From NCBI RefSeq assembly GCF_026011735.1, contig NZ_BRVN01000012.1, positions 1 through 64,000 on the forward strand: DNA of 64,000 nt, read 5' to 3'. Every line of letters starts with the position of its first letter. Within the stretch, counting starts at the first letter, position 1. The DNA is from Dietzia sp. NCCP-2495 (GTDB lineage Bacteria; Actinomycetota; Actinomycetes; Mycobacteriales; Mycobacteriaceae). The notes below the pieces were generated by a model. The model saw only the letters and a program-made list of their open reading frames with translations. It did no database searches and was not told the DNA's origin. Positions 35,408 to 45,057 of this stretch are shown piece after piece. The translations under genes were made by a program, and so were the position numbers.

Positions 35408-36202
35408 ATGACGACAGGCAAGGGCCGCACCGTGGGTGAGGTCGCCGACCTGGTGGGAGTGACCGTGAGGACACTGCACCACTGGGATCGGATCGGGTTG
35501 GTGTCCGCGAGCGGCCGCACGTGGTCGGACTACCGGGTGTATGACGACGACGACGTCGCCCGCATCCACCGGGTCCTGGTCTACAGAGAGCTGGGTTTTC
35601 CGCTCGCGCAGATCGCCGAGATCCTCGACGATCCCGGGGTGGACGAGTCCGCCCATCTGGCGCGGCAGCGAGAGCTCCTGCTCGGCCGCATCTCCCACCT
35701 GCAGGAGATGGTCTCCGCAGTAGACCGCCTGAAGGAGGCGATCGGAATGAACACACCCCTGACCCCTGAGGACCGGGCGGAGATCTTCGGTACCGACTGG
35801 AAGGAGGAGTACCAGGTCGAGGCCGAGGAGCGGTGGGGCGAGACCCCGCAGTGGGCGCAGTCGCAGGAGCGCACGGCCCGCATGTCCAAGGAGGACTGGA
35901 AGCGGGTCAAGGCCGAGGGCGATGCGCTGAACGCCGACCTCGCCGCGGCGAAGCGCACCGGCGTCGACCCGGCCTCCCCCGAGGCGGCCGCGTTGGCCGA
36001 GCGGCACCGGGCATCGATCGCGCAGTTCTACGACTGCACGTACTCGATGCAGGTGTGCCTGGCCCGGATGTACACGCAGGACCAGCGGTTCGCCGAGACG
36101 TACGACTCGCTCGAGCCCGGCCTGACGCAGTGGCTCGTCGCCGCTGTCGAGGCCAATGCCCGGGCGCACGGCGTCGACCCGGAGACCGCGACCTGGGAGT
36201 AG
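35408..36202 (+). CDS. TipA-like MerR-family transcriptional regulator with TipAS domain
   Basis: 264 residues from the ATG at 35408. A MerR winged helix (about 8-75: VGEVADLVGVTVRTLHHWDRIGLV, then YDDDDVARIHRVLVYRELGFPLAQIAEIL) and a dimerisation coiled coil are followed by a TipAS-type ligand-binding domain (about 130-260: FYDCTYSMQVCLARMYTQDQRF). TipAS domains capture thiopeptide-like or other hydrophobic compounds, sometimes covalently through Cys. An in-frame GTG at 35390, at the predicted transcription start, could give six more residues as a leaderless start; GGAGGT abuts the ATG too closely for a normal SD. Autoregulation is likely from the operator upstream. Confidence 0.9.
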   Translation: MTTGKGRTVGEVADLVGVTVRTLHHWDRIGLVSASGRTWSDYRVYDDDDVARIHRVLVYRELGFPLAQIAEILDDPGVDESAHLARQRELLLGRISHLQEMVSAVDRLKEAIGMNTPLTPEDRAEIFGTDWKEEYQVEAEERWGETPQWAQSQERTARMSKEDWKRVKAEGDALNADLAAAKRTGVDPASPEAAALAERHRASIAQFYDCTYSMQVCLARMYTQDQRFAETYDSLEPGLTQWLVAAVEANARAHGVDPETATWE

Positions 36203-36297
36203 CTCCGTCCGCCAGTGCCGAGCCGCGGCTCCCCGTTCCGTGCCGCGGCTCCCGGTGGCACCCCACGGCGCGGGCACCCGTCCGTACGCTGGCCCGC

Positions 36298-37185
36298 ATG
36301 AGCCGATGGACTCTCGCCGATATGCCGGACCAGTCCGGGCGGACCGTCGTCGTCACGGGGGCCAACTCCGGGCTGGGCCTGCAGTCCACCCGGGCGCTCA
36401 CCGATGCCGGTGCACGGGTGCTCATGGCCTGTCGCGACGTCGGTCGCGCCGAGGCCGCCCGGGCGGGCCTGGGCCACCCGGATCGCGCGGAGGTCGTGCA
36501 GCTGGACCTCGCCGATCTCGACTCGGTCCGTGCCGCCGCCGAGACCCTCGCGCCGCGTCGGCCGGACGTGCTCATCAACAACGCGGGCCTCATGAACATC
36601 CCGCGGGGAAGCACCGCCCAGGGCCACGAGATGCAGTTCGGCGTGAATGTGCTGGGCCACTTCGCGCTGACCCGGGTGCTCGAGCCGGTGCTCACGGACC
36701 GCGTGGTGTGGCTCGGCTCGATAATGCACCGGTTCGGTTCCGTGGACCCGGACGATCTCGACTGGAACCGCCGCAGGTACTCACCGATGCCGGTGTACGG
36801 CGCCACCAAGCTGGCGTGCGTCATGCTCGCCTACGAGCAGCAGCGCCGACTCGAGGCGGCGGGTTCGTCGCTCAAGGCCGTGGCCGCGCATCCGGGTTAC
36901 TCGGCCACGAACCTGCAGTACCGCAGTGGCAGTCGGGTCCAGGATCTGGTGATGAGAGCCGCCGAGCGCGTGCCGTTCCTGGTGCAGCCGGCCGAGCGCG
37001 GTGCCCTGCCGGAGCTCTACGCGGCCACCGTCAGGGATCTCCCGGGCGGGGCGTACGTGGGCCCGGACGGGCCGGGCGAGTTGACGGGGTACCCGACGGT
37101 CGTGGGGTCGAACCGGGCGTCTCATGATCGCGCGGTCGCCGCAGCACTGTGGGAGCGCTGCGAGGAGATGACCGCTCGCGGATAG
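36298..37185 (+). CDS. Short-chain dehydrogenase/reductase (retinol-dehydrogenase-like)
   Basis: 295 residues. TGANSGLGLQSTR (about 20-32), an Arg-Asp after the second strand (ACRDVGRAEAAR, NADP-type), NNAGLM, catalytic Ser in VVWLGSIMHRF and YGATK. The pattern DLADLDSVRAAAETL and NVLGHFALT marks the classical group often annotated as retinol dehydrogenase or oxidoreductase. Substrate unknown. The ATG at 36298 follows TACGCT by 7 nt. Confidence 0.88.
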   Translation: MSRWTLADMPDQSGRTVVVTGANSGLGLQSTRALTDAGARVLMACRDVGRAEAARAGLGHPDRAEVVQLDLADLDSVRAAAETLAPRRPDVLINNAGLMNIPRGSTAQGHEMQFGVNVLGHFALTRVLEPVLTDRVVWLGSIMHRFGSVDPDDLDWNRRRYSPMPVYGATKLACVMLAYEQQRRLEAAGSSLKAVAAHPGYSATNLQYRSGSRVQDLVMRAAERVPFLVQPAERGALPELYAATVRDLPGGAYVGPDGPGELTGYPTVVGSNRASHDRAVAAALWERCEEMTARG

Positions 37186-37196
37186 AGCGGATCGGC

Positions 37197-38138
37197 TCAG
37201 TAACCCAGGTTCTCCGCGGCGAACTCTGCGGTCGGGGCGGTCTCGCCGGCGGCTACTTCTGCCGCCGCCTCGGCCTCGGCCTCGGCGCGGATCCGCGCGT
37301 TCTCCGCGTGGGGATCCTGCTCGGCCGACACCTGCACGCTGTCGATGCTGCCGGACAGCGGTTCGGGGACCTCGACGCCGGCCTCTGCGGCGGCGTCCTC
37401 GACCATGGTGCCGCCCTGGGCGGATCCCTCGACGACTCCGTGCCAGAAGTTCAACTCGTCCGGACTGAGCCGGCCGGTCTCCTGCCGGGCTCCCATGTCC
37501 GCCACGACGAGCGCAGCCGCCTGCAGTCCGAGCATCGGGATCACGTACTCGGGGATGACCAGCGAACCCAGGCCGATCGTGCCGGATCCGAGCGACCCCA
37601 CCGCGTTGGTGTAGACCGATCCCGGGACCAGGCCCGACGAGGCCACCGACGCGGCCGCCGATCCGCCGCTGCTGCCGAGCGCCTCGACCGGGGCCACCGA
37701 GCCCAGCACCTGACCGACGGAGAACGCCCCGTCCACGATCTCGCCGCTGCCGGCATTCCGGAGTCCCTCTGAGCCGAATCCCGGGCCGCCGACCTCGATC
37801 TCATCGGGGATCGCGTCGATCACCTTGTCCACTGATCCCTGGGAGAGGGACCCAGTGGTGCCGTCGCCGGTGCCGTCAGCGCCGCCACCCGACCCGCTCG
37901 AGCCGTCACCCGTCCCGTCGGTGCCGTCACCGGTGCCGCCCTCGCTGGCAGCACCCGCGACGTCCACCACGCTCCCGGTGTCCACCAGATCGGTCAGGCT
38001 GGACGGATCCAGACCACCGAGACCCGGGAGGGTCTGGGCCTGCGCCGCGGCCGGGACTCCGCCGGTGGCCAGGGCGACGGCGACGAGCGCGGCGCCGATG
38101 CGCGTAGCCCTGAATCCGGATACTCGGCTCTGGGTCAT
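37197..38138 (-). CDS. Exported Gly/Ser-rich protein, function unknown
   Basis: 313 residues. Signal peptide (ATRIGAALVAVALATGGVPAAAQAQ, cleavage near 35) and a Gly/Asp/Thr/Ser stretch (about 65-105, GDGTDGTGDGSSGSGGG) come first. Then hydrophobic segments with recurring GSL/GS units (VGSLGSGTIGLGSLVIPEYV) and an Ala/Glu-rich helical C-terminus (ARIRAEAEAEAAAEVAAGE) follow. No catalytic motif. It shares GSL-type units and TGSV with two other exported proteins here (41567-41995 and 53824-54480). It is convergent with the SDR (11 nt apart). Confidence 0.75.
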   Translation of the reverse strand: MTQSRVSGFRATRIGAALVAVALATGGVPAAAQAQTLPGLGGLDPSSLTDLVDTGSVVDVAGAASEGGTGDGTDGTGDGSSGSGGGADGTGDGTTGSLSQGSVDKVIDAIPDEIEVGGPGFGSEGLRNAGSGEIVDGAFSVGQVLGSVAPVEALGSSGGSAAASVASSGLVPGSVYTNAVGSLGSGTIGLGSLVIPEYVIPMLGLQAAALVVADMGARQETGRLSPDELNFWHGVVEGSAQGGTMVEDAAAEAGVEVPEPLSGSIDSVQVSAEQDPHAENARIRAEAEAEAAAEVAAGETAPTAEFAAENLGY

Positions 38139-38226
38139 CTCAGGTACAGCCTCTCGTCGTGCGCGGGCCGCTGGGGCCTTTCGTCGTGCGCGGGGACCGT
38201 GCGGTCCGTTCAGCTCCCAAAGGGTA

Positions 38227-39747
38227 CTACTGCAGCGCGGACGTCAACCGCGCGACGTTGTCAACGTAACGTCCCGGCCACGGGCGGTTCATCCACTCTT
38301 GCAGTTCGAGCGTCGAGCTCTCCTCGACGTAGCCGTCCACCACGGCGTCGAGCTCCGCGACCGCCTCTCCTCCCAGGACCAGCATGCTGACCTCGAAGTT
38401 GAGGTTGAACGAGCGCAGGTCCATGTTGCTCGACCCCACGACACCGCCGTAGTGGTCGACCAACATCAACTTGGTGTGCAGGACCGCCGGCGAACGGAAC
38501 CTGTGGATGATCACGCCGGCCTCCAGCAGCGCGCGGTAGTACGACCGCTGTGCGTGATGGACCATGAACTGGTCCGCGTGCTCGGGGACGAACAACTCCA
38601 CCACCACGCCCCGGTACGCGGCTGAGGTGAGCGCGTGCAGGAGGGCTTCGTCGGGGACGAAGTACGGACTGACGATCCGCAGCCGGTCCTGCGCCTGGGC
38701 GATGAGCTGGGTGAACATCCGCAGGTTGGGCTGGGTACGGTACCCGGGACCGGACGGGATGAGCTGGAACGCACTCATCGGGTCCCCGGCCGTGGGATCT
38801 CCACTCGCCGCGTGGGCGGGAACGGGGACCCCCTCCTCGAGATCGGTCACGGTCTCCAGGACCTCGCCGGACTCCGAGTACCAGTCCACCGCGAACACGG
38901 CCTCCATGGACTGGACGATTTCCCCGCGGACCTCCATCATCAGGTCCACCCACTCGCGGCCTTTCGTGGCATTGCGGGAACTGCCGTAGTGCCGGTCGAT
39001 GAGGTTCTGGGATCCGACGAAGCCGTGCCGGCCGTCCACCATGAGCATCTTTCGGTGGTTGCGGAGATCGGGTCGGCGGAAACGACCGACGAACGGGTTG
39101 ATCGGCAGCATCAGGTGGAACTCCACCGGGGTGTCCCGGAGTCGGCGCCGGAGGGTCTTGTACCCCTTGTACTTCCCGGATCCGAACTGGTCCGCCAGGA
39201 CCCTGACCCGCACCCCCCGGCGGGCCGCCTCCACCAGGGCGATGAAGAACTCGTCGGTCTCGTCGTCCCAGGACTGTGCGTAGAACTCGACGTGGACCCG
39301 GTTCTGTGCGGCCGCGACCGCCGCGGTCATGGCCGACAATGACCGGGCGTAGTCCGAGTGGAGCTCCTCGAACGCGCCCGATGCGCACGGGATCTCGGTG
39401 AGTCTGCGGTTCATCTCGAGGATCGAGTGGACCCCCGGGGCGACCCGCACCCCGACCGGGACGGTGGGACGACCGCGAAGGGCCTCGGCGTACAGCTCGT
39501 TGGCCTGCGCCTGGATGACGTGTCGCCGCCCCGTGATGTACGGGTTACCGAACAGCAGGAACAGCGGCACGCCGATGACCGGGATGAACAGGATGGCGAG
39601 CAGCCACGCCTGCGACGATCCGGGCTGGCGGTTCTCCGGGACCATGCCCAGGGCGAGGATCTTGATCGCGTACTCGGTGAGCAACAGCGCCGAGGTCAGC
39701 CCGTCGGGAATCGAGAGCAGCGCGAGGTCCTGCGACCCGGGGTTCAC
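38227..39747 (-). CDS. cls: Cardiolipin synthase / phospholipase D family protein
   Basis: 506 residues. Two N-terminal membrane helices (LTSALLLTEYAIKILALGM; AWLLAILFIPVIGVPLFLLFG) precede two PLD domains with intact HKD motifs: NHRKMLMVDGRHGFVGSQN (about 245) and HTKLMLVDHYGGVVGSSN (about 428). This is the bacterial Cls architecture (phosphatidylglycerol condensation to cardiolipin). The GTG at 39747 overlaps the stop of the amidohydrolase-like gene (GTGA), so translation is coupled. Confidence 0.92.
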   Translation of the reverse strand: MNPGSQDLALLSIPDGLTSALLLTEYAIKILALGMVPENRQPGSSQAWLLAILFIPVIGVPLFLLFGNPYITGRRHVIQAQANELYAEALRGRPTVPVGVRVAPGVHSILEMNRRLTEIPCASGAFEELHSDYARSLSAMTAAVAAAQNRVHVEFYAQSWDDETDEFFIALVEAARRGVRVRVLADQFGSGKYKGYKTLRRRLRDTPVEFHLMLPINPFVGRFRRPDLRNHRKMLMVDGRHGFVGSQNLIDRHYGSSRNATKGREWVDLMMEVRGEIVQSMEAVFAVDWYSESGEVLETVTDLEEGVPVPAHAASGDPTAGDPMSAFQLIPSGPGYRTQPNLRMFTQLIAQAQDRLRIVSPYFVPDEALLHALTSAAYRGVVVELFVPEHADQFMVHHAQRSYYRALLEAGVIIHRFRSPAVLHTKLMLVDHYGGVVGSSNMDLRSFNLNFEVSMLVLGGEAVAELDAVVDGYVEESSTLELQEWMNRPWPGRYVDNVARLTSALQ

Positions 39748-40910
39748 TCGGTGGCCCGGGTCAGCACCGTTCCGAAGGGCATCGCGCGGGGATCGATGGT
39801 CCCGCCGGTGCGCATCGTCCACCGCACCACGCCGGCGAGGGCTCGCTGCTCGTACACGGAATCCGACCTGCCGAGGTCACGGGATCCCGGGAGGACGACG
39901 AACGCCTCGTCGTCGGCTACGGCCACCACATCGGCGCGCAGCCCCTCACGGATCTCACCACGATCCGACAGGCCCACGATGGCCGCCGTGGACGTGGCCA
40001 TCCAGCGCGCCACGTCCGCCAGGTCGAAGCCACGGCGGCGGGCCTCGGTCCACACCACGGACAGCCCCAGGCGTGCCGAGGCGATCGCGTCGATCGTGCC
40101 GTCTCGCAGGGCCCCCCACAGGAGCTCGCGGTTCGCGGCGTCGCGGAGGGGCGGATCGAGAGTGGCCACGGCGGGACCGCCGTAGGTGAGCTCCGAGACC
40201 AGGGCCAGCAGATGCGGAGAGGTCGAGGCGGTCACCGCCAGTCCCTCCTCACGCGCCGCGCGCAGCAGGGGCAGTTCCTCGGCGTCGGCCACTGACCGCA
40301 CATGCAGGCGGCCACTCGTGCGACGCACGACGTCGAGCAGATCCGGCAGCACGTCCACGCCAGCGTCCACGGCGAACAACGCGCCTCGCCCGAGGACCTC
40401 CTCCGCGGTGGTGAGCAGTTCGGGCAGGTCCAGCGTGGGTGCGCCCTCGACGCCCTTGCCGCGGGCGACGGCCGAGATCCCGAACACGCCACGGTCGAGC
40501 AGGTCGCCGAGCCGCCCCAGGTTGTCCGGCACCGCGGCGCCCCACAGGCCCACATCGACGGTGGACTCCCCCGTGACCGCGTCCCGCCACGCGTCGACGC
40601 CCTCGGGCGTGGTCGCGGCCGGCGCACCGTCCGAGCCGTAGTCGATCACCGAGGTGATGCCGCCCTGCGCGGCCGAACGGGTACCCACGGCCACGTCGTC
40701 GGTGCTGACGTGCGGGTCGACGAGACCGGGCATGAGGACCACGTCGTCCCCCAGGTCCATCGTGTGATCCCCGGCCAACCCGACGTCCCGTGCCCGTGAC
40801 CCGGTACGAACCGACGAGATCACGCCACCGTCCACGGTCACCGCGGCCTGCTGGAGGCGGCCGTCGACGACGGCGCGTCGTGCGTGGATCAGGAGCTCGT
40901 ACTGGGCCAC
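39744..40910 (-). CDS. Degenerate amidohydrolase-family (allantoinase/dihydroorotase-like) protein
   Basis: 388 residues from a GTG at 40910 with GGAGG 7 nt upstream. The fold signature of cyclic amidohydrolases is clear: VVLMPGLVDPHVSTDD, HLLALVSELTYGG, DPPLRDAANRELLWGALRDGTIDAI and a C-terminal RADVVAVADDE strand. Metal ligands are lost: the usual HXH is His67-Val-Ser69, and the DH of SDHAP is replaced (IASARLGLS). A catalytic role therefore looks doubtful. The frame is intact and coupled to cls, so the protein is probably made and may be structural or regulatory. Confidence 0.8.
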   Translation of the reverse strand: MAQYELLIHARRAVVDGRLQQAAVTVDGGVISSVRTGSRARDVGLAGDHTMDLGDDVVLMPGLVDPHVSTDDVAVGTRSAAQGGITSVIDYGSDGAPAATTPEGVDAWRDAVTGESTVDVGLWGAAVPDNLGRLGDLLDRGVFGISAVARGKGVEGAPTLDLPELLTTAEEVLGRGALFAVDAGVDVLPDLLDVVRRTSGRLHVRSVADAEELPLLRAAREEGLAVTASTSPHLLALVSELTYGGPAVATLDPPLRDAANRELLWGALRDGTIDAIASARLGLSVVWTEARRRGFDLADVARWMATSTAAIVGLSDRGEIREGLRADVVAVADDEAFVVLPGSRDLGRSDSVYEQRALAGVVRWTMRTGGTIDPRAMPFGTVLTRATE

Positions 40911-41047
40911 GGAGGAACCTCCCTGTGCTGCGGACATAGATGCTGCGAATTGTCGGTGTGCGCCATTGTCCCCCACGGGCGCGGTCTCCCGCGGCGGGCT
41001 GGCCGGATAGCGTAGAGGCATCGACCGCTTCAACCAGGAGGACTCGC

Positions 41048-41530
41048 ATGACCGACGGCACCACCGGATTCATCCCGACCGCGGACCTCGTCGACGAGAT
41101 CGGGGAGGACGTCCGCAGCTGTGACACCCAGTTCCGCGACCTCGGTGGCCGGACCGAGTTCTATGGCACCATCTCGACCGTCAAGTGCTTCCAGGACAAC
41201 GCGTTGCTCAAGAGCGTGCTCGGCGAGCCCGGCGAGGGGCGCGTCCTGGTGATCGACGGCGACGCCAGCGTGCACACCGCCCTGGTCGGCGACCTCATCG
41301 CCGAGATGGGCCGCTCCAACGGCTGGGCCGGCGTGGTGGTCAACGGCGCGATCCGAGATTCCGCCATCGTCGCCGGCATGGAGTTCGGCTGCAAGGCGCT
41401 GGGCACCAACCCGCGTAAGTCCAGCAAGACCGGTGCCGGCGAGCGCGATGTCACCGTCAGCTTCGGTGGCGTCGACTTCGTTCCCGGGGAGACCCTGTAC
41501 GCGGACTCCGACGGCATCGTCGTGCGCTGA
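41048..41530 (+). CDS. rraA: RraA-family protein (RNase E regulator / HMG aldolase-like)
   Basis: 160 residues, standard length. [22 protein letters not shown] at the start, [25 protein letters not shown] and [16 protein letters not shown] form the family core, with [17 protein letters not shown] following. The fold is used both by RraA, which binds RNase E, and by 4-hydroxy-4-methyl-2-oxoglutarate aldolases with a D-X20-R-D motif. GAIRDS supplies Arg-Asp, so aldolase activity is possible. AGGAGGA lies 6 nt upstream of the ATG. Counterpart of M. tuberculosis Rv3853. Confidence 0.92.
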   Translation: MTDGTTGFIPTADLVDEIGEDVRSCDTQFRDLGGRTEFYGTISTVKCFQDNALLKSVLGEPGEGRVLVIDGDASVHTALVGDLIAEMGRSNGWAGVVVNGAIRDSAIVAGMEFGCKALGTNPRKSSKTGAGERDVTVSFGGVDFVPGETLYADSDGIVVR

Positions 41531-41566
41531 CCCCTCCGGTTGCGCCCGGTCCCGGGTCGCCGCCGG

Positions 41567-41995
41567 TCAGGACGCCCCGGTGGCGCTGCCGGTCGACGCC
41601 GTGGCCAGCTCGCCGATCGACGCCTCCGGACCGTAGCTGCCGGTCGAGCCGGGCGCGTACGAGCCGGTCGAGCCGACCGAGTTCGGCACATCCACTGACA
41701 GCGCCACCGACCCGGTGTTGATCACCCGGGAGAGCAGGTCCGCCAGGGAGCCGGTGCCGAGGGATCCGTAGCCGAGGCTGCCGACCACGTCCGCCACCGC
41801 CGGGGTCAGGCACATGTCGCGGTGGCCGTTGAACGTCTCGATCGTGATGCACACCCGGGCGTCCGGATCGGTCGCCGGGTCGTCCCTCGTGTCCTGCGCC
41901 TGCGCGGCACCGGCCCCGGCGACAAGGGTGAGGGCCGCAAGCGCTGAGGCGGCGGTGGTGAGTGCGGTCGTACGCAAGGGGAACCTCCGGGTCAT
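41567..41995 (-). CDS. Small exported protein with Gly-Ser-Leu/Tyr repeats
   Basis: 142 residues. Signal peptide about 1-33 (ALTTAASALAALTLVAGAGAAQAQ). The mature part has a Cys pair (VCITIETFNGHRDMCL) and then imperfect repeats GSLGYGSLGTGSL and GSTGSYAPGSTGSYGP. No family recognised. Composition and repeat units link it to the proteins at 37197-38138 and 53824-54480. A CRP-like site lies 30 bp upstream. Confidence 0.7.
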   Translation of the reverse strand: MTRRFPLRTTALTTAASALAALTLVAGAGAAQAQDTRDDPATDPDARVCITIETFNGHRDMCLTPAVADVVGSLGYGSLGTGSLADLLSRVINTGSVALSVDVPNSVGSTGSYAPGSTGSYGPEASIGELATASTGSATGAS

Positions 41996-42024
41996 CGCCC
42001 CGTCGTCCGGCGGGGCGGGGTAAC

Positions 42025-42040
42025 TGTGATGGTATCCACA
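42025..42040. promoter_or_regulatory. Candidate CRP/GlxR-type cAMP-regulator site
   Basis: TGTGATGGTATCCACA matches TGTGA-N6-TCACA at 9 of 10 defined positions and lies 30 bp upstream of the minus-strand exported-protein gene starting at 41995. Confidence 0.5.
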
Positions 42041-42062
42041 CCCGGCGCCCCCGTGCAGGTCT

Positions 42063-42150
42063 CCCCGCGAGGTCAGGTCCCGTCCCGAGGTCGAGCCGCC
42101 CCGCGCGATCAGGTCCCGTCGCGCGGTCGAGCCTCCCCGCGAGGTCAGGC
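42063..42150. repeat. 36-bp tandem repeat spanning a stop codon
   Basis: Units at 42063-42098 and 42099-42134 and a partial third from 42135. The third contains the stop (42145-42147) of the flavodoxin-like gene; a minus-strand TGA is kept at the same offset in the other two (42073-42075, 42109-42111). Confidence 0.75.
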
Positions 42151-42699
42151 CTCGCGGCGGATCCAGCGCAGCAGCGGCCCCAGCGACACGCGATCGGTGA
42201 GGTCCAGCCCTCCCACCTCGAGCATCGCCTCCTCCTCGGGGGTGCGGTCCGGCTTGCGCCGCAGCGCCGCCATGGCCGTCTTGAGCCCCAGCCGCTGACG
42301 GAACCCCAACAGGTCGGGGGTCACGACGCCGCGCAGCTGGAACAACTTGAGCTGCGCCAGCTGGTCCCCGGAGAACTCACTGCTCATCAAGTCGATGCGG
42401 GCGTCATCCGTCACCGGGGTCGGCCCGACCATCACCACGGCGACGCGCCGACCCGCCTCGACCAACGCCTCCCAGTTCTCGGTGATGAACGCCGAGCCAC
42501 CCAGGCCACCCTCGGGCCGCATGCCCGTGAACAGCACCACCGTGCCGGCCACCACCATCTCGCCGGGGTCCGCCTCGTCATACCTCGTGGCACGCGTGGA
42601 GAAGTCCTCCGCCAACCACCCGGCATACCGCCGGGCGCCGGCGTCGTCGTCGTGCAGGATCACCGGGGCCTGTACCGACCCCTGGGCACCCTCGCTCAT
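42145..42699 (-). CDS. Flavodoxin-like protein, function uncertain
   Basis: 184 residues. Alternating strands and helices (PVILHDDDAGARRYAGWLAEDF, MVVAGTVVLFTGMRPEGGLGG, AVVMVGPTPVTDDARIDLM) resemble small flavodoxin-domain or protoporphyrinogen-oxidase-like proteins, but the usual phosphate loop T-X-T-G is not visible. FMN binding is therefore unproven. The ATG at 42699 overlaps the stop of the S4 protein gene (ATGA), a two-gene operon. Confidence 0.6.
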   Translation of the reverse strand: MSEGAQGSVQAPVILHDDDAGARRYAGWLAEDFSTRATRYDEADPGEMVVAGTVVLFTGMRPEGGLGGSAFITENWEALVEAGRRVAVVMVGPTPVTDDARIDLMSSEFSGDQLAQLKLFQLRGVVTPDLLGFRQRLGLKTAMAALRRKPDRTPEEEAMLEVGGLDLTDRVSLGPLLRWIRREA

Positions 42700-42995
42700 C
42701 GGTCCCCTCCCACTCCACGTCGGGCCACCACGCGCGCCGACCGGCCGCGGGCAGACACCACGTCCCCGTCCATGAGGCCACGGCCACGCCGAAGGTCCAC
42801 CTCACCGTTGACACTCACCTCGCCGGCGGCGACGGCGTCCTTGGCCTCCGCGCCGGTGTCGATGAGCGAGGCCAGTTTGAGGAACTGCCCCAGGGTCAGC
42901 TTGCGCTCCAGGTCGCACTCGACCTCGTCGACCGGCGGGGCGGCCGGCGGCGTCGCCCGGCTCACGCGTCCTCGTCCTGCGATGTGACGGCTCAT
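42696..42995 (-). CDS. S4-domain RNA-binding protein (YbcJ-like)
   Basis: 99 residues. The S4 fold is recognisable in LTLGQFLKLASLIDTGAEAKDAVAAGEVSVNGEV followed by RRGRGLMDGDVV, with a basic N-terminus. Small S4 proteins of this type bind structured RNA, possibly ribosomal. The ATG at 42995 follows TAGGCT (43008-43003) by 7 nt; that hexamer overlaps the stop codon of the upstream gene. Coupled to the flavodoxin-like gene. Confidence 0.85.
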   Translation of the reverse strand: MSRHIAGRGRVSRATPPAAPPVDEVECDLERKLTLGQFLKLASLIDTGAEAKDAVAAGEVSVNGEVDLRRGRGLMDGDVVSARGRSARVVARRGVGGDR

Positions 42996-43005
42996 GCCGC
43001 TGAGC

Positions 43006-43362
43006 CTATCGGGCGTGCCGGGCCACGGTCTCCGCGCGCCCGGACGGCCCCTCCGGCGGTTCCCCCCGCCCACGCCGCGTGACCAGCGCCAGGCCGGTCC
43101 CGCCCGCGACGAGGGCGCCGATGGCCAGCACGAGCGCCACCGCCTGCACGGCCGACATGTCGAGAGTGTCCTCCGGCACCGGCTCCTCCTCGACCGGCGC
43201 CCCCGCCGACGGCAGGGGCGGCAGCTCGCTGAGCTGGGGCAGCTCGGTGACGATCCCGCTCGGGCCCCGGTCGACGACCTGCGCCGTCGCCACCGGAGCG
43301 GTCTGCAGTGCGATGACAGCACTCAGTGCACCGATCACGGCGAGGGGACGACGGCGGACCAT
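43006..43362 (-). CDS. Small exported protein with C-terminal membrane anchor; candidate iron-regulated gene
   Basis: 118 residues: signal peptide (about 1-28, LAVIGALSAVIALQTAPVATAQ), a Pro/Glu-rich segment (LPQLSELPPLPSAG, EEEPVPED), a membrane helix (AVQAVALVLAIGALVAGGTGLALV, about 70-93) and a basic tail. Type I topology. No family recognised. A good DtxR/IdeR-like box lies 58 bp upstream over a probable -10, so iron control is likely; a heme or iron-related surface role is only a guess. Confidence 0.7.
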   Translation of the reverse strand: MVRRRPLAVIGALSAVIALQTAPVATAQVVDRGPSGIVTELPQLSELPPLPSAGAPVEEEPVPEDTLDMSAVQAVALVLAIGALVAGGTGLALVTRRGRGEPPEGPSGRAETVARHAR

Positions 43363-43419
43363 AGATGCCTTCCGTGATGACGGCCGGACAGGCGACCTCG
43401 AGAAGTGTTGGCCTCAATC

Positions 43420-43438
43420 TTAGGTTCGCCTCAGGTAA
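43420..43438 (-). promoter_or_regulatory. DtxR/IdeR-like iron box
   Basis: On the minus strand the 19-mer TTACCTGAGGCGAACCTAA agrees with the DtxR/IdeR consensus TTAGGTTAGGCTAACCTAA at 15 of 19 positions. It overlaps a possible -10, TAAGAT (43422-43417), for the gene starting at 43362. Confidence 0.6.
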
Positions 43439-43478
43439 GACGCCACGGCGGGTTCCGCCCGGACGGTGCGGACGACCG

Positions 43479-43513
43479 ACGGCGCCGGACGGATCTCCTC
43501 CGTCCGGCGCCGT
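43479..43513 (-). terminator. Hairpin terminator of the gltBD operon
   Basis: Perfect 15-bp stem (43479-43493 with 43499-43513), 5-nt loop, about 70 nt after the gltD stop and beyond the 3' repeat. Confidence 0.85.
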
Positions 43514-43550
43514 GTGGTCTCAGGCGCGGGGTCCCGTCTGCACTGGTCCA

Positions 43551-43584
43551 TGTCAGCGCTGGGCCATGTCAGCGACGGGCCATG

Positions 43585-43598
<14 letters not shown>
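43551..43598. repeat. 16-bp tandem repeat spanning the gltD stop codon
   Basis: Three units of TGTCAGCGCTGGGCCA (43551-43566, 43567-43582, 43583-43598), the middle one with one change. The last unit holds the gltD stop (43585-43587) and final codons; the others carry a minus-strand TGA at the same place. Confidence 0.8.
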
Positions 43599-45049
<1,451 letters not shown>

Positions 45050-45057
<8 letters not shown>

